Shown piece by piece: positions 46,261 to 57,421 of a DNA stretch of 64,000 bases. Each line of letters opens with the position of its first letter. Position 1 is the first letter of the stretch. The notes below the pieces were generated by a model. The model ran no database searches, was not told the DNA's origin, and was given only the letters and a program-made list of their open reading frames with translations. A program made the translations under genes and the position numbers. The stretch is from Saccharopolyspora dendranthemae (GTDB lineage: Bacteria; Actinomycetota; Actinomycetes; Mycobacteriales; Pseudonocardiaceae), in contig NZ_VIWX01000003.1 in the NCBI RefSeq assembly GCF_007829955.1, positions 434,001 through 498,000 on the forward strand, given 5' to 3'.

Positions 46261-47349
46261 GTGCACCGCTTGCGTGAGGAGTTGAGCCGGAGGCTGCGCC
46301 GGCTGCTGCGCTCCGGAACCCCGATCGTGCAGTGCGCGGTGGCGGCCGGGCTGGCCTGGTTCCTCGCGCACGACATCGTTGGCCACGTCGCGCCGTTCTT
46401 CGCCCCGATCGCCGCGGTGATCTCGCTGGGCGTCTCGCTCGGGCAGCGGATGCGACGGGCCCTGGAACTGGTCGTCGGAGTGAGCATCGGCATCGGGGTC
46501 GGCGACGTGCTGATCTCGGTGATCGGCACCGGTGCCTGGCAGATCGCGCTGGTCGTGGCGCTGGCGATGTCCACAGCGGTGCTGCTGGACAGCGGCGGCG
46601 TGATCGTGCTGCAGGCGGCGTCCTCATCGGTTCTGGTCGCGACCCTGCTGCCGCCGGCGACGAGTGGTGGGCCGACCCGGATGATCGACGCCGCCGTCGG
46701 CGGGCTCGTCGGCTTCGTCGTGGCCGCGCTGCTGCCCGCCAACCCGCTCGCCGTCGCCCATCGACACGGGCGCGTGGTGCTCGGCGCGCTCACCGACGCG
46801 CTGCGCGGGATCGCGACCGCCATCGCGCACCAGGACGTGTCGATGGCCTCGGACGTGCTGGCCGACGCGCGCAAGAGCCAGAAGGCCGTCGAGGAGTTCC
46901 GCACCGCGCTGGAGGGCGGGGCCGAGATCGCCAGGTTCGCGCCGATCCGCTGGCGCAGGCGCCGCGACCTCGACCGCTACGAAACCGCGTCCACGCCGAT
47001 CGATCGCGCGCTGCGCAACACCCGCGTGCTGGCCCGGCGGGCGCTGGCCGCGCTGCGCGACGGTGAACCCGTGCCGCGGCCGCTGCCCGGGATGCTGGAG
47101 GAGCTCGCGGGCACCGTCGTGCTGCTGCGCGACGAGCTGGCCAGCGGCAAGGATCCGCTGCAGGCCAGGGAAGCCGCCCGCTCGGTCGCCACGAAGTCCA
47201 CAGTGGAGCTCCTCGGCGAAGGTGACTTCTCGATGCAGGTCGTGGTGCTGCAGGTCCGCTCGATCGCGGTCGATCTGCTGCAGGCGTCAGGCCTCACCCG
47301 CGCCGAGGCCGTCGCGGTCCTACCGCCGCTGCACCCGGCAGAGGACTAG
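46261..47349 (+). CDS. FUSC/aromatic-acid-exporter-like membrane protein
   Basis: A 362-residue protein with five or six N-terminal membrane segments (about 15-165) and a helical soluble C-terminal domain. The first part (GVSLGQRMRRALELVVGVSIG, cited as LGQRMRRALELVVG) matches the FUSC/ArAE exporter fold. Such proteins are thought to extrude aromatic acids or similar compounds. I chose GTG 46261, which follows GGAGGATGGGG; the frame runs open further upstream. A family-1 repeat follows the stop. Confidence 0.8.
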   Translation: MHRLREELSRRLRRLLRSGTPIVQCAVAAGLAWFLAHDIVGHVAPFFAPIAAVISLGVSLGQRMRRALELVVGVSIGIGVGDVLISVIGTGAWQIALVVALAMSTAVLLDSGGVIVLQAASSSVLVATLLPPATSGGPTRMIDAAVGGLVGFVVAALLPANPLAVAHRHGRVVLGALTDALRGIATAIAHQDVSMASDVLADARKSQKAVEEFRTALEGGAEIARFAPIRWRRRRDLDRYETASTPIDRALRNTRVLARRALAALRDGEPVPRPLPGMLEELAGTVVLLRDELASGKDPLQAREAARSVATKSTVELLGEGDFSMQVVVLQVRSIAVDLLQASGLTRAEAVAVLPPLHPAED

Positions 47350-47378
47350 CTAGGAAGTGTTGATGAATTGCTTTGCGT

Positions 47379-47498
47379 GGCGGTGCGGGTAGCGGAACCT
47401 GATCGCCTTCGTGGACTCCGTGCGCCGCTCCTGATGTATGCCAATACACGGCGTCCCGGCGTACTCGCCACGAAGGCGATCAGAACCCGCGGCGGTGC
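47379..47498. repeat. Family-1 structured repeat, copy 3
   Basis: A 16-bp perfect stem CTGATCGCCTTCGTGG (47399-47414) with 47468-47483, loop 53 nt with a GTAT-GCCA-ATAC hairpin (about 47436-47447), and outer pairing GCGGGT (47385-47390) with ACCCGC (47485-47490). The loop sequence has diverged most among the copies. It lies between convergent FUSC and hypothetical genes. Confidence 0.85.
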
Positions 47499-47583
47499 CA
47501 GCTGAGTCCCACACCTGAGGCAGCGGCTCCCGTCGCGTTCCGCAACACGGCTTCCGAGGGTCCGGCGGGCGCCGGAAGGCGGA

Positions 47584-47826
47584 CTACGGCCGGTTCAGCA
47601 CCGCGGCGAGCGACGCGTGCAGCGGTTCGTGGTCGCGCGGGTCGTGCAGCGCGCAGTCGGCGGCCGAGAGCCGGTACCACTCCTCGGCGCCGGAGTAGCG
47701 GATCCACACCCGCACGGTGCCGTCCTCGCACGCGGTCGCCAGTTCCAGGTCACCGGTGATCACGCCGACCTCGTCGGTCATCACCCCGCCAGGCGGTGCG
47801 GTCAGCGTCGTGCGCAAGTCGCCCAT
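47584..47826 (-). CDS. Small hypothetical protein
   Basis: An 80-residue soluble protein starting MGDLRTTLTAPP, with DLELATACEDGTVRVWIRYSGAEEWYR (cited as ATACEDGTVRVWIRY) that reads like a beta-sheet domain. No family is recognised. I chose ATG 47826; ATG 47871 is in frame. It shares its divergence with nothing: the next gene on this strand is the secreted HNH nuclease. Confidence 0.5.
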   Translation of the reverse strand: MGDLRTTLTAPPGGVMTDEVGVITGDLELATACEDGTVRVWIRYSGAEEWYRLSAADCALHDPRDHEPLHASLAAVLNRP

Positions 47827-47854
47827 GCCCGCAGTATGCCTTCCCCCGCAACGA

Positions 47855-47890
47855 AGAACGGGCATCTCCACGCCGGGAGACGCCCGTTCT
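47855..47890. terminator. Terminator between HNH nuclease and hypothetical gene
   Basis: AGAACGGGC (47855-47863) pairs with GCCCGTTCT (47882-47890) with further inner pairs (TCTCC/GGGAGA). It ends 12 nt before the stop of the minus-strand nuclease gene and should terminate it. Confidence 0.65.
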
Positions 47891-47902
47891 CGCAGGAACC
47901 CG

Positions 47903-48535
47903 TCAGCAGCCGTCGAGGGCCGTCTGCAGGGCGCCCTTCTCGGCTTCGGTGACGGTCAGCTCGTACTTGTGCTTGCTGCCGACCCACATCGAGGCGTAGG
48001 TGCAGTGGTAGTCGGCGGCCGGCGGCATCCAGGTCTCCGGGGTCTGGTCGCCCTTCTCCTGGTTGACGTTGTCGGTGACCGCGATGAGCTGCGGTCCCTC
48101 CAGGTCGTTGGCGAAGGCCTGGCGCTGCTCCTGCGTCCACTCGGCGGCACCGGAGCGCCACGCGGCGGCCAGCGGCACGACGTGGTCGATGTCCAGGTCG
48201 GAGGGCTGGGTCCAGGTCTCGCCGTCGTAGGTGCTCAACCAGCTGCCCGAGGTCGGGTAGCAGTCGGAGCCGACCTCGACGTCGTCGCCGTCCCGCTTGA
48301 GAACCGCTTCACGGGTGCTGCAGCCGTCCGAACCTTCGTTCCAGTGCGGGAACTTCTCCCGGTCGTAGCCGTCCATCGAGCCCTCGGCGGCGACGGTCAG
48401 CTCACCGAGCTGGGTCTTGGCGGTGGCCGGGTCGGGGATTCCCGGCGGCTCGGCGCCTGCCGGCACGGCCAGTCCGAGCCCGATCAGTCCGGCCAGCGGC
48501 AGCGCGGCGAGGGTGGTGCGCAACGAACGTGTCAT
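47903..48535 (-). CDS. Secreted HNH endonuclease (DUF1524-like)
   Basis: A 210-residue precursor with signal peptide (MTRSLRTTLAALPLAGLIG..., cleavage near AGAEP). The mature part has the GmrSD/DUF1524-type HNH motif LDIDHVVPLAAAW (about 115-127), downstream NVNQEKGDQTP and a C-terminal KYELTVTEAE. Cysteines in STREAVL-CYPTSG contexts suggest disulfides. Secreted members are non-specific or nutrient-scavenging nucleases in actinomycetes. ATG 48535 follows GCGGAGGAAGCC. Confidence 0.88.
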   Translation of the reverse strand: MTRSLRTTLAALPLAGLIGLGLAVPAGAEPPGIPDPATAKTQLGELTVAAEGSMDGYDREKFPHWNEGSDGCSTREAVLKRDGDDVEVGSDCYPTSGSWLSTYDGETWTQPSDLDIDHVVPLAAAWRSGAAEWTQEQRQAFANDLEGPQLIAVTDNVNQEKGDQTPETWMPPAADYHCTYASMWVGSKHKYELTVTEAEKGALQTALDGC

Positions 48536-48688
48536 GGCTTCCTCCGCGGTGGGCTTGATCGCGTGCTTGAGAACGACGATTGCCCACGCGGGTGGCCGAT
48601 TCAATGCCGCGGAGTGGCCGGAAGGTGACATGGCGTGAAGTCGCCACCGATAGAGGTAGGTGAAATGTGAATTCCACACACTCGGTGA

Positions 48689-50780
<2,092 letters not shown>

Positions 50781-50795
50781 CCCGTGCGAAAGAGG

Positions 50796-50903
50796 GGGAA
50801 GTTCTCATGAGAACTTCCCTCACCCCACGGGTACGGAAGTTCCCGTGAGAACTCCCACCACTCACGAGGGTGGAAGTTTTCATGAGAACTTCCCTCACCG
50901 GTT
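50796..50903. repeat. Family-3 palindrome cluster
   Basis: A perfect 24-nt palindrome on GAAGTTCTCATGAGAACTTC (50796-50819) is followed by a weaker copy near 50835-50857 (GGAAGTTCCCGTGAGAACTCC-like), and by GGAAGTTTTCATGAGAACTTCC (about 50872-50893). They lie between convergent purA and antiporter genes, and the last reaches the antiporter's 3' end. Confidence 0.82.
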
Positions 50904-52508
50904 CCGCCAGGAGCCTTCCAAGGCCGCTTCCTGCAGGTCGAGCTCGCGGAGAACGCGGCGCAGCACCTCGTCGTCGAGGTTGCCCGCGTCGCGTTCGTCC
51001 GCGATCGCCGAGCGCTGCACCTCGATGATGTCGCGCCGCAGTTCGGAGAACGTCCTCGTCGAGGTGTCGGCGCGCTCGGCAGGGGTGCGCCCCACCTGCT
51101 CGGCGGCGGCCAGGCCCTGGTGCTCGACCAGGTCCCGGATCCGGGAGACCATCCGGTCCAGGGCGGGGCGCTCGCACCCGGCTTCCGCCGGCGTCAGCCC
51201 GTCCAGGTAGGCCAGAGCCGCGTTCGTGGCGGTCCTGCGCGCCTCGGCCTCCGCTTGGTCGTCGCTGCGCGCCTCCTCCGGGTCGGTGACCCCCAGGAGG
51301 CGGATCAGCGGCGGCAGCGTGGTGCCCTGCAGCAGGATCGTGCCGACGGTGACCAGTGCGGCGACGAACTGGATGACCTCGCGGCCGGGCAGCGGAGCGC
51401 CGCTCTCCGTCGTGAACGGGATGGCGCCCGCCGCCGCCAGGGTCACCACGCCGCGCATCCCCGCCCAGCCGAGCACCGTCGTGCGCCGCCACCTGCTGCC
51501 GGGTCGCAGTGCACTCGCGAGCAGGTGGGACACGCCGGGCAGGTAGTTCGAGGCGAACATCCACAGCACCCGGAACGCGATCGCGGACAGCAGGATCAGC
51601 AGGGTGGCCAGCAGGATCCCGCCCGCCGGTCGGCCGGAGTCCAGCACCTCGGAGACCACCGACTTCAGCTGCAGGCCGATGTAGGCGAACACCAGGCTCT
51701 CCAGCAGCAGGTTGATCGCCGCCCACACGGTGTGCTCCTGCAGCCGTCCCGCAGCGCGCGCCCGGGGCAGGTTGTGGCCCACGTACAGGCCGGCGGTGAC
51801 GACCGCGAGCACTCCCGAGCCGTTGAGCTCCTCGGCGGTCAGGTAGGCGATGAACGGGACGAGCACGCCCAGCAGCGTCGCGACCTGCACGTCCGGGATG
51901 TGCTGACGGGCCAGCTGGGCGAGCATCCCGAAGCCCAGGCCCAGCACGACCCCGACCACCACGGCCAGCGCGAACACCCAGATGCCCTGGCCGAGCGTCG
52001 GGGTGGTGCCCGCCGCGGCGGTGACCGCCATCCGGTAGATCGTCAGCGCCGCCGCGTCGTTGATCAGGCTCTCGCCGCCCAGCACCGTCATCACCCGGCG
52101 CGGCAGCTTGAGCTGGCGCCCGATCGCCGCCGCCGTCACCGCGTCCGGCGGTGCGATCACCGCGCCGAGCACGATCGCCGAGGCCAGCGGCAGGTCCGGG
52201 ATCAGCATGAACGCGATCCAGCCCAGCACGAACGAGGTGGCGATCACCTGCAGCACGCCGTGGTGCACGATCGGGCGGATCCGGGCCCGGAAGTTGGTGA
52301 ACGAGCTGTCCAGCGCCGCCGCGTACAGCAGCGGTGGCAGCACGACGGTCAGCAGCAGTTCCGGCTCGATGCGCAGCTCGTCGAGCCCGGGCACCAGCGA
52401 CACGGCCATCCCGACCGCCACCAGCAGCAGCGGCGCCGCGATCTCCCGGCTCCGCGCCAAGGCCGTGACCAGCAGCGCCCCGATCAGAACCAGGATCAGC
52501 TGAACCAC
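50895..52508 (-). CDS. CPA1-family Na+/H+ antiporter
   Basis: A 537-residue protein with 11-12 helices and the CPA1 ion-site region APPDAVTAAAIGR and GGESLINDAAALT (ND motif). A cytoplasmic C-terminal region of about 130 residues follows, rich in Arg/Glu. It exports sodium or potassium in exchange for protons. The start is GTG 52508. It is convergent with purA. Confidence 0.93.
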   Translation of the reverse strand: MVQLILVLIGALLVTALARSREIAAPLLLVAVGMAVSLVPGLDELRIEPELLLTVVLPPLLYAAALDSSFTNFRARIRPIVHHGVLQVIATSFVLGWIAFMLIPDLPLASAIVLGAVIAPPDAVTAAAIGRQLKLPRRVMTVLGGESLINDAAALTIYRMAVTAAAGTTPTLGQGIWVFALAVVVGVVLGLGFGMLAQLARQHIPDVQVATLLGVLVPFIAYLTAEELNGSGVLAVVTAGLYVGHNLPRARAAGRLQEHTVWAAINLLLESLVFAYIGLQLKSVVSEVLDSGRPAGGILLATLLILLSAIAFRVLWMFASNYLPGVSHLLASALRPGSRWRRTTVLGWAGMRGVVTLAAAGAIPFTTESGAPLPGREVIQFVAALVTVGTILLQGTTLPPLIRLLGVTDPEEARSDDQAEAEARRTATNAALAYLDGLTPAEAGCERPALDRMVSRIRDLVEHQGLAAAEQVGRTPAERADTSTRTFSELRRDIIEVQRSAIADERDAGNLDDEVLRRVLRELDLQEAALEGSWRNR

Positions 52509-52633
52509 TCCGCACCTCCGTCCACGGTGGACACCTTAGGTGCGCAGCGGCGCCATCACCGGGAACGAAGGGTCTCCCCGACGCGCCCACCAGAACCCGG
52601 GTCTCCCTTGAGGTCCGGTGCGGGGAGAGCGGA

Positions 52634-53740
52634 TCAGCGCTGGTCGCGGGCGGTGATGGCGAGGTCCGGCATGTCGCTGAAGACGCCGTCCACGCCCTGG
52701 TCGTACAGCGCGTGGAAGTAGCCGAGGACGTCGCCCCACTGCGCCGGGTCCTGCGAGGACCGGAAGTCGGCGGGCAGGAAGGTGTTCTCCGCGCGAACCG
52801 TGTAGGGGACGACCTTCAAGCCCGCCGCGTGGGCGTCGGCGACGACCGCCGTCGGTCCGGTGAGGTGGTCGCTCTCGTCGACCGGCAGGATCACCTGGTT
52901 GTCGGGGCCGATCACGTCCGCGTAGGTCGCGATCTCCTTCAAGCCCTCCGGCGTGACCAGGTCGGCGTAGGTGCGCGGATCGCCGGCCTCGATGAAGTCC
53001 TGCGGCGCTCCGCTGTTGCTGATCAGCTGCACCAGCTCCACCCGCAGCTGCTCGCGCAGCTCCTTGAGGTTGCCGACCTCGAAGGACTGCACGACGACCT
53101 TCGCGCCCCGCTCGTTGAGGCCGTCGGCGTCCAGCGCCTCGACCACGCCGGGCTCCAGCGGGTGGCCGATCTTGCGGAAGTAGCTGGGGTGCTTGGTCTC
53201 CGGCGCGACGCCGATCTCGCGGCCGAGCTCCTTCGACAGCCGCTCCCGCAGGTCCAGGACCTCCTGGAACGTCGGCACCTCGAAGAGGCCGTCGTAGACC
53301 GTGTTGTGCTGGCGGACGTCCGGGATGCGCTCCTTCGCGCGCAGCGTCTTGAGCTCGGCGAGCGTGAAGTCCTCGGTGAACCAGCCGGTCATCTCGGTGC
53401 CGTCGATGACCTTGGTGGCCTTGCGAGAGGCGAACTCCGGGTGCTCGGCGACGTCGGTGGTGCCGCCGATCTCGTTCTCGTGCCGAGCGACCAGCGCGCC
53501 GTCCTTCGTGGGAACCAGGTCCGGCTCGATGTAGTCGGCGCCCATCCGCGCGGCCAGCTCGTAGGAGGCGAGCGTGTGCTCCGGGCGGTAGCCGGAAGCG
53601 CCGCGGTGACCGAACACCTCGACCCGCTCGGTGTCCGGGGCCGGTGCGGCGGCCGCGGAATCCGGCCCGGCCGAGGTGATCACCCCGAGCGCGGCGGTGC
53701 CCGCAACGGACAAAGCGATCAACCGTCCCCGAATCGTCAT
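52634..53740 (-). CDS. glpQ: Secreted glycerophosphodiester phosphodiesterase
   Basis: A 368-residue precursor: signal peptide (MTIRGRLIALSVAG..., cleavage near AAA-APA, about residue 32) and a GDPD TIM-barrel with FGHRGASGYRPEHTLASY (about 43-60), EPDLVPTKDGALVARHE and late VDGVFSDMPD. It releases glycerol-3-phosphate from glycerophosphodiesters outside the membrane. The length fits the GlpQ type. It is on the same strand as the antiporter, 125 nt away. Confidence 0.93.
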   Translation of the reverse strand: MTIRGRLIALSVAGTAALGVITSAGPDSAAAAPAPDTERVEVFGHRGASGYRPEHTLASYELAARMGADYIEPDLVPTKDGALVARHENEIGGTTDVAEHPEFASRKATKVIDGTEMTGWFTEDFTLAELKTLRAKERIPDVRQHNTVYDGLFEVPTFQEVLDLRERLSKELGREIGVAPETKHPSYFRKIGHPLEPGVVEALDADGLNERGAKVVVQSFEVGNLKELREQLRVELVQLISNSGAPQDFIEAGDPRTYADLVTPEGLKEIATYADVIGPDNQVILPVDESDHLTGPTAVVADAHAAGLKVVPYTVRAENTFLPADFRSSQDPAQWGDVLGYFHALYDQGVDGVFSDMPDLAITARDQR

Positions 53741-53925
53741 GTCATCTCCCTGCTGTGACTGTGGCGGGTTCACCCAACTCCCCGCAACCGACGTCCGGGG
53801 CACGCGGGTGCGTCGCGCGGCCGACCGCCGGGTGAACGCCGCGCGACCTGGGATGCGCCATGTGGCGGAACCAGTTGCCGGGGGCAGCGATCGCGTGGCC
53901 CACCGCACGCTCTACGCTGCGTTTT

Positions 53926-55188
53926 GTGCGAATCCTCGTGATCGGTGGCGGCGGTCGAGAGCACGCGATCGTGTTGGCGCTGTCCCATGATCCGTCCGTG
54001 ACGGCACTCGCCTGCGCGCCCGGCAACGCCGGTACCGCTGCGCTCGCCGAGTCCTACGGCGTCGACGTCGCCAAGCCCGACGAGGTGGCCGGGCTGGCCA
54101 CCCGCTGGCAGGCCGACCTGGTCGTCTTCGGTCCGGAAACACCGCTGGTCGCGGGTGCCTCCGACGCCGTGCGCGCGGCGGGAATCCCGTGCTTCGGCCC
54201 GTCCAAGGCGGCAGCTCGGATCGAGGGCTCCAAGGCCTTCGCGAAGGACGTCATGGTCACCGCGGGCGTGCCGACCGCACGCAGCGAGATCGTGGACAAC
54301 CCCGCCAAGCTCGACGCCGCGCTGGCCGGTTTCGGCCCGACCTGGGTGGTCAAGGACGACGGCCTCGCCGCGGGCAAGGGCGTGCTGGTGACCGGCGACT
54401 TCGACGCGGCCCGCGCGCATGCGATGAAGCTGCTCGATGGCGGCCACCCGGTGCTGCTGGAGTCCTTCCTGGACGGTCCGGAAGCCTCGCTGTTCTGCTT
54501 GGTCGACGGCACCACCGTCGTTCCTCTGCTGCCCGCGCAGGACTTCAAGCGGGTCGGCGACGAGGACGCGGGCCCGAACACCGGCGGCATGGGTGCCTAC
54601 GCCCCGCTGCCGTGGGCCCCGGACGGCCTGGTCGACGAGGTGGTCCGCGCGGTCGTGCAGCCCACCGTCGACGAGCTCGATCGGCGCGGCACGCCGTTCT
54701 CCGGACTGCTCTACGCGGGACTGGCGCTGACCTCGAACGGCCCGCAGGTCATCGAGTTCAACTGCCGGTTCGGCGACCCCGAGACCCAGGCCGTTCTCGC
54801 CCTGCTGCACACGCCGCTGGCCCGGCTGTTCGACGCCGTGGCGCGCGAGCAGCTCGCCGACCAGCCCGCGCTGGAGTGGGAGGAGGGCTCGGCGGTGACC
54901 GTCGTGCTGGCCGCCGAGGGCTACCCCGGCCGACCGCGCGTCGACGACGTCATCCAGGGCTCCGACCTGCAAGGCGTGCTGCACTCCGGCACGCGCCGCC
55001 GCGAGGACGGTGCCGTGATGTCCGCGGGCGGACGCGTCCTGTCGGTGGTGGCGACCGGCTCCGACCTGGGCGCGGCCCGCGACGAGGTCTACCAGCGCGT
55101 CGACCGGGTGCACCTGCCCGGCGCGCACTGGCGCACCGACATCGCCCGCCGCGCGGTCGACGGCGAGATCAGCGTCCCGAAGTCCTGA
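53926..55188 (+). CDS. purD: Phosphoribosylamine-glycine ligase
   Basis: Joins glycine to phosphoribosylamine in purine synthesis. The 420-residue ATP-grasp enzyme has [12 protein letters not shown] at the N-terminus, [15 protein letters not shown] (ATP-binding), [22 protein letters not shown]. The GTG start is only about 8 nt after a TACGCT box (53913-53918), so the message may be leaderless or nearly so. It is divergent from the GDPD gene. Confidence 0.97.
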   Translation: MRILVIGGGGREHAIVLALSHDPSVTALACAPGNAGTAALAESYGVDVAKPDEVAGLATRWQADLVVFGPETPLVAGASDAVRAAGIPCFGPSKAAARIEGSKAFAKDVMVTAGVPTARSEIVDNPAKLDAALAGFGPTWVVKDDGLAAGKGVLVTGDFDAARAHAMKLLDGGHPVLLESFLDGPEASLFCLVDGTTVVPLLPAQDFKRVGDEDAGPNTGGMGAYAPLPWAPDGLVDEVVRAVVQPTVDELDRRGTPFSGLLYAGLALTSNGPQVIEFNCRFGDPETQAVLALLHTPLARLFDAVAREQLADQPALEWEEGSAVTVVLAAEGYPGRPRVDDVIQGSDLQGVLHSGTRRREDGAVMSAGGRVLSVVATGSDLGAARDEVYQRVDRVHLPGAHWRTDIARRAVDGEISVPKS

Positions 55189-55267
55189 CCGCGCCGCCTT
55201 CGTGACCGAGCGCTGACGCCTCGGCCGACGATGGAGGCGAGACGGCCGGTCTGGCACGCTGCACCGC

Positions 55268-56431
55268 ATGGTGCCGAATGCTGCGCTCGCCGTCGCGACG
55301 CGAGCCGATGTTGCTCCGTTCCAGGTCATGGAGGTCCTGTCCGCCGCTGCGCAGCGGCAGCGGGAACTCGGTGACGTCGTGTCGCTGGCCGCGGGACAGC
55401 CCTCCACACCCGCTCCGAAGGCCGTGCGGGAAGCCGCCGCGAGAGCGTTGGAGGGCAACGCCCTCGGTTACACGGAGCAGCTGGGGATCCTGGAGCTGCG
55501 GGAAGGCATCGCAGGCCACTACGAGAAGGCCCACGGCCACTCGGTGCCGGTGGACGAGGTCGTGGTCACCACGGGTGCCTCGGGTGCGTTCCTGCTGGCG
55601 TTCCTCAGCGCGTTCGACGCCGGTGACCGGGTGGCCCTGGCCAGCCCCGGCTACCCCGCCTACCGCAACATCCTGTCCGCGCTGGGCTGCGAGGTCGTGG
55701 AGCTGCCCTGCGACGCCTCCACCCGGTTCCAGCCGACCGTCGAGATGCTGGAGGCGCTCGACGAACCCGTGCGCGGGCTCATCGTCGCCAGCCCGGCGAA
55801 CCCCACCGGCACCGTGCTGTCCCGCGACGAGCTCGCGAGGCTCGCCGGCTGGTGCGAGGACAACGGGGTCCAGCTGATCAGCGACGAGATCTACCACGGG
55901 CTCAGCTACGGCGAGCCGCTGCACACCGCGCGGGAGTTCTCCGCCGAGGCGATCGTGGTCAACAGCTTCTCCAAGTTCTGGTCGATGACCGGCTGGCGGC
56001 TCGGCTGGATGCTGGTGCCGCCGCGCCTGCTGCGCGCCGTCGACTCGCTGACCGGCAACTTCACGCTCTGCCCACCTGCGCTCTCGCAGCAGGCGGCGGT
56101 CGCGGCGTTCTCCCCGGAGGCCTACGACGAGGTCGAGGGGCACGTCGAGCGCTACCGGCAGAACCGGACGTTGCTGCTCGACGGCCTGGCGGACGCGGGC
56201 ATCACCGACGTCGCCCCGGCCGACGGCGCGTTCTACGCCTGGGTGGACATCAGCGATCGCACCGACGACGCGGCGTCGTTCTGCCGCCGCCTCCTCGACG
56301 ACACCGGAGTCGCGCTCGTCCCCGGCGTCGACTTCGACCCGAGCCGGGGCCACCACTACCTCCGCCTCTCCTTCGCCGGCGACCCCGGCGACATCACCGA
56401 GGCGGTCCAGCGGCTGAGGGCCTGGCTGTAG
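55268..56431 (+). CDS. Class I aminotransferase
   Basis: A 387-residue PLP enzyme of fold type I. The pyridoxal lysine is Lys236 in NSFSKFWSMTGWR; further motifs are TTGASGAF (phosphate loop), ASPANPTG, ISDEIYHGL and the C-terminal RLSFAG. It most resembles aspartate/DAP-type aminotransferases. It follows purD by 79 nt and may be co-transcribed. The amino-acid substrate is not fixed by sequence. Confidence 0.92.
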   Translation: MVPNAALAVATRADVAPFQVMEVLSAAAQRQRELGDVVSLAAGQPSTPAPKAVREAAARALEGNALGYTEQLGILELREGIAGHYEKAHGHSVPVDEVVVTTGASGAFLLAFLSAFDAGDRVALASPGYPAYRNILSALGCEVVELPCDASTRFQPTVEMLEALDEPVRGLIVASPANPTGTVLSRDELARLAGWCEDNGVQLISDEIYHGLSYGEPLHTAREFSAEAIVVNSFSKFWSMTGWRLGWMLVPPRLLRAVDSLTGNFTLCPPALSQQAAVAAFSPEAYDEVEGHVERYRQNRTLLLDGLADAGITDVAPADGAFYAWVDISDRTDDAASFCRRLLDDTGVALVPGVDFDPSRGHHYLRLSFAGDPGDITEAVQRLRAWL

Positions 56432-56547
56432 GTGGGGCTCAGGGGCACCCTGATGTTTCCCGGAACCGGGCCTTCGGCCCGCTGATCTGCGCGTTCCTTC
56501 TGGCACGCTGGACGTGCGGGACGCTCCGCGGTGAAGAGGTGGTCGCG

Positions 56548-56712
56548 ATGTTGTGGAAGGTGATCGGCGGTCTGCTGGTCCTGTGGCTTGTGGTCTCCGT
56601 CGCCGGAGTGCTGATCAAGGGCCTGTTCTGGTTGGCCGTGATCGGCGGGCTCCTGTTCGTCGCCACAGCTGCTCTCGGCTGGGCCAAGGACAAAAAGGAG
56701 ATCAAGTCCTAG
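56548..56712 (+). CDS. Small two-span membrane protein
   Basis: A 54-residue protein with two membrane segments (LLVLWLVVSVAGVLIKG and FWLAVIGGLLFVATAALG) and a basic end KDKKEIKS. ATG 56548 follows GAGGTGG. Similar small proteins are widespread and functionally unknown in actinomycetes. A 46-nt palindrome begins 4 nt after its stop. Confidence 0.7.
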   Translation: MLWKVIGGLLVLWLVVSVAGVLIKGLFWLAVIGGLLFVATAALGWAKDKKEIKS

Positions 56713-56715
56713 GCG

Positions 56716-56761
56716 GTGGGTGGGTGGGGAAGTTTTCATGAAAACTTCCCCACCCACCCAC
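56716..56761. repeat. Family-3 palindrome, 46-nt perfect copy
   Basis: Two 23-nt arms with no loop, centred on AGTTTTCATGAAAACT and flanked by GTGGGTGGGTGGGG and its complement. A partial third arm CGACTTCCCCCAC follows at about 56766-56778. It lies between convergent small membrane protein and HAD genes. Confidence 0.88.
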
Positions 56762-56802
56762 ATGACGACTTCCCCCACACGAGGAGGAAGGGCCTTCGGT
56801 GG

Positions 56803-57399
56803 TCAGGCGGCGAGCTGTTCTTGGATGACGGTTCGGGCGCGGGATGCTGAGCTCCAGAGCTCGGCGTGCAGGCCCGCTTCGCGCGCGCCCTCGATGTTCT
56901 CCGCGCGGTCGTCGAAGAACAGGCACTCCGAGGGCTTCGCGCCGAGGGTGTCGAGCAGGATCCGCCAGATCTCCGGGTCCGGTTTGGTGACGCGCAGGTC
57001 GCCGGAGAACAGCAGGTGCTGGAAGAAGCGCGCCCACGGCTTGCTCTCGCCCGCGCGGGCGAACGTCGTGGACGCGTTGGACAACAGCGCCAGCGGGACG
57101 CCGCGCCGGTGCAGGTCTTCCAGCAGAGCCAGCGAATCCGGTTCGGTGGACATCCAGCCGTCGACGTCGACGCTGGTGAGGCGCTGGACCAGCGAGTCGT
57201 CGACCTCGCGGCCGAGCCGTCCGGCCACGGCCCGCCAGTACTCGGTGTCGGAGGCCCCCGCGTCGTAGTCGCGCCGGTCGGCCCAGTAGGCCTTCTCGAA
57301 CTCCGCCGCGTCGGTCTCCAGCAGGGCGGCCATCTCGGGCAGCGCCCTGATGCGGCGGCTGATGACCTCGCCGTAGTCGAAGACGATCCAACGCAGCAC
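56803..57399 (-). CDS. HAD-superfamily phosphatase
   Basis: A 198-residue HAD hydrolase: motif I VFDYGEV (nucleophile Asp), a helical cap, motif II LLSNAS, motif III Lys in VTKPDPEIW, and motif IV FFDDRAENIEGA. The pattern suits the HAD-IA/haloacid group. It is 22 nt from the threonine-aldolase gene on the same strand. The substrate is unknown. Confidence 0.88.
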   Translation of the reverse strand: MLRWIVFDYGEVISRRIRALPEMAALLETDAAEFEKAYWADRRDYDAGASDTEYWRAVAGRLGREVDDSLVQRLTSVDVDGWMSTEPDSLALLEDLHRRGVPLALLSNASTTFARAGESKPWARFFQHLLFSGDLRVTKPDPEIWRILLDTLGAKPSECLFFDDRAENIEGAREAGLHAELWSSASRARTVIQEQLAA

Positions 57400-57421
57400 T
57401 GCGACCTCCGCTCCCGGTGCG

